In this document: positions 1 through 4,719 of the stretch, in pieces | How the letters are laid out: the number at the start of each line of letters is the position of its first letter | How positions within the stretch are numbered: position 1 is the stretch's first letter | NCBI GenBank assembly: GCA_016793585.1 | Contig: JAEUJR010000548.1 | Span: 1 to 5,433, forward strand | Direction: 5' to 3' | Length of the DNA: 5,433 bases | Source: Archangium sp. | Lineage (GTDB): Bacteria; Myxococcota; Myxococcia; Myxococcales; Myxococcaceae | Position numbers and translations under genes: made by a program | The notes under the pieces: generated by a model | Databases searched by the model: none | The model's input: the letters and a program-made list of their open reading frames with translations, nothing else | Told to the model about the DNA's origin: nothing

Positions 1-648
1 CAGGAACACGGCGTGCAACTCGAAGCGGCCTGGCACCAGCGCGTGCCGAACGGCCTCCATCAACCGCACCGGCTCGTTCGAGGTGCCGATGTGCAGCGAG
101 TCTGGTGGGCGCGAGGCGTCGGTCCACGCGGGGTAGAACCAGAACGTCTCGCCCCGCGCGTCGACGCCGTAGAGCAGCAGCTCGGTGGCGCGGCTGCCCG
201 GCAGGTTGAGGTACGAGAAGCCGAGCGCGTCGCCCACGTGCATCGTCGCGCCGAGCGGCGTCACGGCGTCGCCACGCACCACGAAGGCCTCGAAGCCGGT
301 GAGCTGGCCCGCGCCACCCTTCTCGCGAATGCCGTCGTCTCGCAGCGCCATGAACGAGACAGCCGCCATCACCACCAGGCCTGCCGCGAGCGAGAGCCAC
401 AGGGGGAGCCGGCGGGTGCTCTGCGGCGCCGGTGCGGCCTCGACGTTCGCCCAGAGCTGCGCGCGCAGGTCGATGGCCTCGAGGCCCGGCGCAGGGCGGG
501 CGAGCGACTCCATCAGCGCGTCGACCTTCGCCTTCTCGGCCCGCAGCGCGTCCGACGCTGCCAGCTCACGCTCGAGCTCGGCCGCGCGGCGTGTCGTCAC
601 TTCGCCCTCCGTCCACTGAACCAGCTCGTCGAAGCGCGGGTCGCTCAT
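1..648 (-). CDS. Probable ECF anti-sigma factor, single-pass membrane protein (C-terminus off window)
   Basis: Reads from ATG at 648 to the left edge without a stop: 216 codons, 3' end missing. It probably binds the ECF sigma factor encoded just upstream and holds it inactive at the inner membrane. Residues 1-60 are charged and helical (cytoplasmic). Residues 81-102 (LPLWLSLAAGLVVMAAVSFMAL) form one clear membrane segment preceded by Arg-Arg, so the N-terminus should be inside. Residues 117-216 lie outside and resemble the DUF4384-like beta domain of myxobacterial anti-sigma proteins, with GDALGFSYLN, LYGVDARGETFWFYPAW and HALVPGRFELHAVF. The N-terminal part has the helical look of zf-HC2 anti-sigma domains but no Cys or His, so it cannot be a zinc anti-sigma domain. 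The start overlaps the sigma stop by ATGA and has a strong AGGAGG four bases upstream. The anti-sigma role rests on position and topology; the domain match is from memory. Confidence 0.8.
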   Translation of the reverse strand, partial: MSDPRFDELVQWTEGEVTTRRAAELERELAASDALRAEKAKVDALMESLARPAPGLEAIDLRAQLWANVEAAPAPQSTRRLPLWLSLAAGLVVMAAVSFMALRDDGIREKGGAGQLTGFEAFVVRGDAVTPLGATMHVGDALGFSYLNLPGSRATELLLYGVDARGETFWFYPAWTDASRPPDSLHIGTSNEPVRLMEAVRHALVPGRFELHAVFL

Positions 649-1223
649 GGCGCCTCCTCTTTCATCGAGTCAGAGAGGGCGGCCATGGCGGCGAAGAGGC
701 GGCTCTTCACCGTGCCCAGCGGCACCTCGAGAATGTCGGCAATCTCTTCGAGCGGGTGTTCGCCCGCGTAGCGCAGCACCACCACTTCACGGTGCTTCTC
801 CGACAGCTTCGACACGTGCGCTTCGACGAGGCGGCGGCGCTCTTCGGCGAGAATCAGCTCGTCGGGTTGTGACGGCGAGGGGCCTGCCTCGGGCCGCGTG
901 CGCTCGACGAGCCGGCCCTTCCTCGCGGCGACGTGACAGCGCGTCAGCAACACGCGGCGGAGCCAGTGCGTGAAACGGCCGCGCGGCTGGTAGCGGTGGC
1001 GCGACTGGTACACCTCGAGGAACACCGCCTGGCAGACGTCCTTTGCGGCCGCGACGTCACCCAGGTACTTGGCGGCGATGCGCAGCAGGGCGTGCTGGTG
1101 GCGGGCGACGAGGGTGTCGAAGGCCGCGCGGTGCTCCCGTGACAGCGCCATCAACGCGTCGTCTTCGCGGTGCTCCATCGCGAAGAGCGGCACCACGTTC
1201 GACTTCGAAGGTGAGGCGCTCAT
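645..1223 (-). CDS. ECF-type RNA polymerase sigma factor
   Basis: A 192-residue extracytoplasmic-function sigma factor of ordinary family length. It would direct RNA polymerase core enzyme to a small regulon when released by its anti-sigma partner. Region sigma-2 spans about residues 34-104: a helical core, then DVCQAVFLEVY (62-72, the DxxQxVF signature), then RYQPRGRFTHWL (77-88), the usual region 2.3/2.4. A polar Pro/Ser/Glu linker follows (105-133). Region sigma-4 covers about 137-186, with LSEKHREVVVLRY and the helix-turn-helix EEIADILEVPLGTVKSRL (159-176). The ATG at 1223 is chosen because it overlaps the upstream stop as ATGA; the frame stays open to 1469, but that part is antisense-like shadow of the lipoprotein gene. 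Met16 is an alternative start. It lies between the lipoprotein gene and the anti-sigma gene, overlapping each by four bases. No ECF group is assigned. Confidence 0.93.
   Translation of the reverse strand: MSASPSKSNVVPLFAMEHREDDALMALSREHRAAFDTLVARHQHALLRIAAKYLGDVAAAKDVCQAVFLEVYQSRHRYQPRGRFTHWLRRVLLTRCHVAARKGRLVERTRPEAGPSPSQPDELILAEERRRLVEAHVSKLSEKHREVVVLRYAGEHPLEEIADILEVPLGTVKSRLFAAMAALSDSMKEEAP
653..658 (-). promoter_or_regulatory. Strong ribosome binding site of the anti-sigma gene
   Basis: On the minus strand this reads AGGAGG, a perfect Shine-Dalgarno core four bases before the ATG at 648. It lies inside the last codons of the sigma gene (Lys-Glu-Glu-Ala-Pro). With the ATGA overlap, this should make anti-sigma at least as abundant as sigma. 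The sigma start itself has only a weak purine run upstream. Confidence 0.75.
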
Positions 1224-3283
1224 TCGACGACCAGCACCACGTGTTCGCCGCCGTCGACGAGCACGACGTCTCCGTTGTCGAGCGTCGCGACGGCCTTGAT
1301 GGTGTTGACGGTGCCGGGGAGCGCGCCCGTGCCAACCACCGGCTTTCCCGCCACGCCGACGAGGGGCACCCAGACGCCTCCCTGGTCGAAGAAGAGCTGG
1401 TCGCCGTCGGCCGAGCGCGCGTACTGCCGCTCCGCAGTCGCCGAGGCGAGCGTGGTGGTGGCAACCCACGAGGTGTCTCCACGCAGCAGCGGGTCGGGCC
1501 CAGCCTTCGTCAACCTGCCTGTCGACAGCTCGAGCCGCTGCACTCCGTTGATGGCCGTGGCAAAGGGCATCGTCCTCGGCATCGTCGGGAAGACCGACGT
1601 GAGCTCGCCGAAGAGCGCGCCTGCCGGGTCGAGGCCGACAATCGACATGGCTGGAAGCGCGACGGAGCCGGGCAGCAGCTCGCCCGTCGCCCCGTCGAGA
1701 AACCGCAGCCTGCCTTGCTCCATGAAGGCGATGCGCCCGTCGTTCATGACGCCGAGGAAGGTGGCGGGGGCTTCGGGCTGGTACGGCAACGGCTGCCAGG
1801 CGCCGCCGGTGAGCGGAACGCGGCGGAGCGCGAGCGTGCCGGAGTTGGCGAGCCAGAGGTGCGTGTCGTCGACGGTGATGCTGTCGGCGATGAGGTCGCT
1901 GGGAATCGAGGTGGTGGTGCCGTCGCGGGCGATGCGCCGCACCGACCGCAGCGAGCCCAGCCAGGTGACGTCCTTGCGGGTCGCCAGCGCGTTCAACGAG
2001 ACGACGATGCTCGCGCCACCTCCGACGCCATCGACCTCGATGCGACCCGCCGCGGGCTTGCCGGCCAGCAACTCTTCGAGGGCGTCGTAGTTCTTGCGAA
2101 TGGAGTCGGGCGTCAACACGTAGAAGCCCTGAAAGCGGTCTCCTGCTGCCGTGAAGGCCAGCGCCGGCCCCGGCGTCGTCCTGGCGTTGAAGTACCGGCC
2201 ATCGGGCGGAGCCTCGACGATGCGGCCGTTCGCCTCGAGCAACACCACCGACGGCCCATCGGTCGCGTCGTCTTGAATGCCGGCTTCGAGGTCGATGAAC
2301 ACCTTACCAGCCGTCGGCGGCACCACCGTGACGGGCGGCGTGGTTGGCTGGAGCAGGTTCCACGAGTGCACCGCCGTGCCGTTGTGGTCGAGCAGCCAGA
2401 GCAGGTCGTCGCGCAGCGAGAGCTTCACGGGGCCGACGAAACCCTCGGCCGGCGCGGGCAGCTCGACGGTCTGCCGGGTGGCGCGGTTGGTGACGAGCAG
2501 CTTCTGTGGCGTGCCGGCGAGCCGAACGAGGCGCGTCTCGTCGCCGGCCAGGGCGCTGAGCAGCTCGTTGCACCAGAACGTCTCGAGCGTGTCTCGGGTG
2601 AGCGAGAACTCTCGCGCGCAGTTCTCGTCGATGAACAACAACGTGTCGGCGCGTGAGGCCGACAGTTGCGTGAAGCGCTCGGAATAGACGCTCAGAGGCG
2701 GGTTGGGAATGCGCCGCTGGCCGAGGTCGATGACGGTGTCGACGCGGCGGGTGGCGAGGTCGAGGCGACGCAGCCGCTTCTGGTCGCTGAAGTAGAGCCG
2801 CCCGCCCGACAGCGCGAGCCCCTTCGGCTCTGACAACCGCGCGAGCTGGCCAACGCCGTCGACTGGCCGCTTCGACGCACCGCCCGAGCTCCCCGCGAGC
2901 ACCGAGAGCCTCAGCGGCCGCACCGTGACGGTGATGCGGGTGACACCGCCGTTGGCCCGCGCCAGCACGTGGTACTCGCCGACGGCGAAGGGCGCGCGGT
3001 AGCGGCCGGTCTGGTCGATGGTGCCGCCGGCCGCGCCCTCTTCGATGGCCCAGGCGACGTCGGCGGCCGTGGTGGTGAAGCGCTGAATGCGGTCCTGGCC
3101 GAGCTCGACCTTCGCGGGTGTGACGTCGGGCCCGGGCACGATGGGGCAGCTCTCGTTCTCGCGCACACAGACGAAGCTGTTTTCGCAGCACCTCCAGCCG
3201 GTGGTGCAGGGGCAGGCCGCTCCCTCGAGCATCAGGGGCGGGGCACAGGACGTCAGCAGAAGGCCGAGGAGCAGCGCGCGCAT
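1220..3283 (-). CDS. Secreted lipoprotein with Cys-rich segment, Ig-like domain and NHL-type beta-propeller
   Basis: 687 residues, function not recognised beyond domain type. MRALLLGLLLTSC gives a lipobox LTSC with Cys13 as the lipidation site; the signal is short (12 residues) but hydrophobic. Six further cysteines follow at 24, 26, 32, 33, 39 and 46 (CPC, CC, C, C), a small presumably disulfide-linked segment. Residues about 53-121 look like a bacterial Ig-like domain (VTPAKVELG, then GGTIDQTGRYRAP, then YHVLARANGG and an alternating TRITVTV strand). From about 125 to the end is repeated beta structure; DGVGQLARLSEPKGLAL followed by LYFSDQ (142-167) is the NHL-repeat pattern, and the last 50 residues repeat the style (DNGDVVLVDGG). 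Such propellers usually bind ligands or proteins. The ATG at 3283 has GGAGG seven bases upstream; the longer open frame to 3901 is antisense to the next gene. It is the first gene of the sigma/anti-sigma operon, so an envelope sensory or accessory role is plausible but inferred. Confidence 0.85.
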   Translation of the reverse strand: MRALLLGLLLTSCAPPLMLEGAACPCTTGWRCCENSFVCVRENESCPIVPGPDVTPAKVELGQDRIQRFTTTAADVAWAIEEGAAGGTIDQTGRYRAPFAVGEYHVLARANGGVTRITVTVRPLRLSVLAGSSGGASKRPVDGVGQLARLSEPKGLALSGGRLYFSDQKRLRRLDLATRRVDTVIDLGQRRIPNPPLSVYSERFTQLSASRADTLLFIDENCAREFSLTRDTLETFWCNELLSALAGDETRLVRLAGTPQKLLVTNRATRQTVELPAPAEGFVGPVKLSLRDDLLWLLDHNGTAVHSWNLLQPTTPPVTVVPPTAGKVFIDLEAGIQDDATDGPSVVLLEANGRIVEAPPDGRYFNARTTPGPALAFTAAGDRFQGFYVLTPDSIRKNYDALEELLAGKPAAGRIEVDGVGGGASIVVSLNALATRKDVTWLGSLRSVRRIARDGTTTSIPSDLIADSITVDDTHLWLANSGTLALRRVPLTGGAWQPLPYQPEAPATFLGVMNDGRIAFMEQGRLRFLDGATGELLPGSVALPAMSIVGLDPAGALFGELTSVFPTMPRTMPFATAINGVQRLELSTGRLTKAGPDPLLRGDTSWVATTTLASATAERQYARSADGDQLFFDQGGVWVPLVGVAGKPVVGTGALPGTVNTIKAVATLDNGDVVLVDGGEHVVLVVE

Positions 3284-3290
3284 GGGTGAG

Positions 3291-3295
3291 CCTCC
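3291..3295 (-). promoter_or_regulatory. Ribosome binding site of the lipoprotein gene
   Basis: Reads GGAGG on the minus strand, seven bases before ATG 3283. It fixes the start at the residue that gives a lipoprotein signal peptide and rules out the much longer upstream extension of the same frame. Confidence 0.7.
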
Positions 3296-3307
3296 AGTGC
3301 ACGGGGC

Positions 3308-3323
3308 TGGAAAAAGGTTCGCA
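3308..3323 (+). promoter_or_regulatory. Possible sigma-54-type promoter for the plus-strand unit
   Basis: TGGAAAAAGGTTCGCA has the invariant GG and GC of a -24/-12 promoter with exactly ten bases between them, and TCGCA is close to the TTGCA -12 box. The -24 box is weaker, with A-rich sequence replacing CACG. Predicted transcription would start near 3334, leaving about 30 bases of leader before the ATG at 3365 and its Shine-Dalgarno. GG-N10-GC occurs by chance in GC-rich DNA, so this is tentative. No enhancer site was identified. On the opposite strand only a weak sigma-70-like pair is visible (TTGGGA at 3343-3338, GAACCT at 3320-3315). Confidence 0.3.
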
Positions 3324-3340
3324 TGGTGATCGCTTTTTCC
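3309..3340. repeat. Perfect 8-bp inverted repeat (candidate operator) in the divergent promoter region
   Basis: GGAAAAAG at 3309-3316 and CTTTTTCC at 3333-3340 are exact reverse complements separated by 16 bases. The dyad lies centrally in the 81-bp gap between the divergent lipoprotein operon and the hemerythrin-like/dioxygenase unit. A-rich arms are conspicuous in such GC-rich DNA. The centre-to-centre distance of 24 bp, over two helical turns, would suit a dimeric or paired regulator, but the regulator is unknown. Because of the symmetry both strands carry a GGAAAA box, somewhat like the GGAA core of ECF -35 elements. As an RNA hairpin it would have a long loop with no following T-tract in either direction, so a terminator is less likely. 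Confidence 0.5.
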
Positions 3341-3353
3341 CAATGCCCGACAC

Positions 3354-3358
3354 GGGAG
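3354..3358 (+). promoter_or_regulatory. Ribosome binding site that decides the start of the helical protein
   Basis: GGGAG lies six bases before the ATG at 3365. The in-frame ATG at 3323 has no comparable site, sits inside the inverted repeat and would add residues that look unrelated to the helical domain. The start at 3365 is therefore preferred. Confidence 0.6.
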
Positions 3359-3364
3359 CTTCGA

Positions 3365-3889
3365 ATGAGACACGTCAGCAAGCTCGAACGAATCGCGGCG
3401 GCCTCGGTGATGGACCTGGTGGCGGTGGTGCATGGCCATCACGCGCAGACGCGGCAGCTGGCGCGCAATGCGCTGCGGCAGCTGCAGCTGGTGAAAGAGG
3501 CCGCGCGCTGGCAGCGGGTGCAGCTCGCCGTCGAGGCGCTGGTGGGCCACGTGCTCGAGTACCTCGACGAGTCCGAGCTGGTGATGCTCGCGCGCATCGA
3601 GCGGGTGGCGGCGTCGACCGGCCTCGGCTTCGGCGCGCTCTCGGCCTACCAGCACACGTTCGGCATCGTGATGGCAGGGCACGGGTCGCTCCATGCGCTG
3701 CGTCGCGAGCTCGAGTGGAGCCTCGACGGGCTGCGGTTGCTGGTGCGGCCCGAAGACGAGACCGCCCTGCGCGCGGTGGAAGGGTTCACCGCCGCGCTGG
3801 TGTCGTGCTTCGACGCCGAGCAGGAGTCGCTGCAGCTGGCGTTGGAGCCGTTCCTCGCGCGCGTCGAGCCAGCGGCCGCGTTCGTCTGA
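3365..3889 (+). CDS. Small all-helical protein, possibly a degenerate hemerythrin-like domain protein
   Basis: 174 residues, cytoplasmic (no signal or membrane segment), mostly amphipathic helix with four main helical stretches: about 7-47, 50-82, 91-124 and 131-165. Length and layout suit a single four-helix hemerythrin-like (HHE) bundle that would bind a di-iron site for oxygen, NO or redox sensing. Supporting residues are His23/His25/His26 in helix 1, His62 with nearby Glu65/Asp68/Glu69/Glu71 in helix 2, and His106-x3-His110 in helix 3. In helix 4 the expected H-x3-E is Cys148-x3-Glu152, so one ligand appears replaced, and the helix 2 spacing is not canonical. It may be an apo or altered-metal relative, or another helical bundle altogether. 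It is followed after 26 bases by the dioxygenase gene, presumably in one transcript, so a role linked to iron or oxygen would fit. The gene itself is well supported by start site and codon pattern; the family is an inference. Confidence 0.8.
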   Translation: MRHVSKLERIAAASVMDLVAVVHGHHAQTRQLARNALRQLQLVKEAARWQRVQLAVEALVGHVLEYLDESELVMLARIERVAASTGLGFGALSAYQHTFGIVMAGHGSLHALRRELEWSLDGLRLLVRPEDETALRAVEGFTAALVSCFDAEQESLQLALEPFLARVEPAAAFV

Positions 3890-3906
3890 GCAGCCAACCA
3901 CACTCC

Positions 3907-3911
3907 AGGAG
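3907..3911 (+). promoter_or_regulatory. Ribosome binding site of the dioxygenase gene
   Basis: AGGAG lies four bases upstream of the ATG at 3916, in the 26-bp gap after the preceding gene. It supports this start over the much longer open frame reaching back to 3286, and this start yields a clean twin-arginine signal. Confidence 0.7.
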
Positions 3912-3915
3912 CTTC

Positions 3916-4719
3916 ATGACTCGTCTCTCTCGTCGTACGGCGTTGCGGTGGCTGTCGGCAGGCCTCGGTGCGGTGGCGCTCTCGCGCTGCGGAGTCGGAA
4001 CCGACTCGTCGTCGTCGGACGGTGGCGTCGAAGGCTCGAGCACGAGCTGGGCGAGCGGTGGCACGGCGGTGCTCTCGGGCAAGGACTACGGCAACCCGTT
4101 CGCCTCGGGCCTCGGCGCGACCTGCACCGTGTACAAGTCGGCCACGCTGGGCCCGTGCCACGCGACGAGCAGCCTGCTGACCCGGAAGGACATCGCCGAA
4201 GGTGTGGCGGGCCTGCCGACGCGGCTCGAGTTCCTGCTCCTCGACTCGAGCTGCAACCCGATTCCCAACGCGACGCTCGAGATCTGGCACTGCTCGACGG
4301 CCGGCGTGTACTCGGGCGACATCGACGGCACGAACGACGCGATGTGTACCGGTGGCAACGCGGCTGCAGCCGCTGCGCTCTGGTACCGCGGCATTCAGAC
4401 GGCTGGCAGTGATGGCCGGGTGACGTTCGATACGAACTTTCCCGGGTGGTACGGCAGCCGGGCGACCCACATCCACTTCCAGGTGTCGCGCGGGTCGACG
4501 AAGTCGCTCGTGTCGCAGGTGTTCTTCGACGAGACGTTGAAGAGCGACATCTACAACTCCCAGCCGACCTACGTGGCGACCAGCAAGAGCGGGTACGTGC
4601 TGAACGCGAACGACAAGGTGATTCAGGAGGCCGGGCTCACGGTGAGTGAGGCGCTGATGCAGACGTCGCGGCAGAGCGATGGCGCGTTGCTCGCGTGGAA
4701 GGCCATCGTCGTCGCGTAG
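3916..4719 (+). CDS. Tat-exported intradiol ring-cleavage dioxygenase family protein
   Basis: 267 residues. Members of the intradiol dioxygenase family use non-haem Fe(III) and O2 to cleave catechol-type rings between the two hydroxyls. All four ligands are visible: Tyr132 (LEIWHCSTAGVYSG), Tyr179 (PGWY), His185 and His187 (THIHF). The strands around them match the family well: WYRGIQTAGSDGRVTFDT (156-173) and VSQVFFDE (199-206). The N-terminus has a twin-arginine motif SRRTALRWL (5-13), a hydrophobic stretch and Cys25 followed by a Ser/Gly linker, so it is probably exported folded and perhaps lipid-anchored, although LSRC is a poor lipobox (Arg before Cys). Five more cysteines (70, 81, 113, 126, 144) could form disulfides outside the cytoplasm. 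It lacks the long helical N-terminal domain of cytoplasmic catechol 1,2-dioxygenases. The substrate is unknown; extracellular aromatics such as lignin- or plant-derived catechols are possible. It is last in a two-gene unit with the helical protein upstream. Confidence 0.93.
   Translation: MTRLSRRTALRWLSAGLGAVALSRCGVGTDSSSSDGGVEGSSTSWASGGTAVLSGKDYGNPFASGLGATCTVYKSATLGPCHATSSLLTRKDIAEGVAGLPTRLEFLLLDSSCNPIPNATLEIWHCSTAGVYSGDIDGTNDAMCTGGNAAAAAALWYRGIQTAGSDGRVTFDTNFPGWYGSRATHIHFQVSRGSTKSLVSQVFFDETLKSDIYNSQPTYVATSKSGYVLNANDKVIQEAGLTVSEALMQTSRQSDGALLAWKAIVVA

Noticed and set aside
1224..1469. N-terminal extension of the sigma factor frame
   Set aside because: The extension is Arg-rich shadow of the lipoprotein C-terminus; the ATGA overlap and normal ECF length favour 1223.
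1043..2656. 537-residue plus-strand open frame opposite the lipoprotein gene
   Set aside because: Low-complexity Arg/Gly/Ala-rich translation with no domain; it is the expected antisense shadow of a high-GC gene, and the minus frame has lipobox, NHL and Ig-like signals.
3309..3340. Inverted repeat as a rho-independent terminator
   Set aside because: Sixteen-base loop, AT-only core stem and no T-tract after the hairpin; it also sits upstream of both divergent genes rather than downstream of either.
3323..3364. Earlier ATG for the helical protein at 3323
   Set aside because: No ribosome binding site, lies within the inverted repeat, and would precede the predicted sigma-54-type transcription start.
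3284..3901. Upstream extension of the lipoprotein frame to position 3901
   Set aside because: It would run antisense through the helical-protein gene and bury the signal peptide; the ATG at 3283 has a good GGAGG site.
3286..3915. Upstream extension of the dioxygenase frame
   Set aside because: The added part is an Arg/Ala/Gly-rich out-of-frame reading of the preceding gene; the Tat signal and Shine-Dalgarno start at 3916 instead.
3646..4476. 276-residue minus-strand open frame across the helical protein and dioxygenase genes
   Set aside because: Arg/Ala-rich translation spanning two well-supported opposite-strand genes; no start site or domain support.
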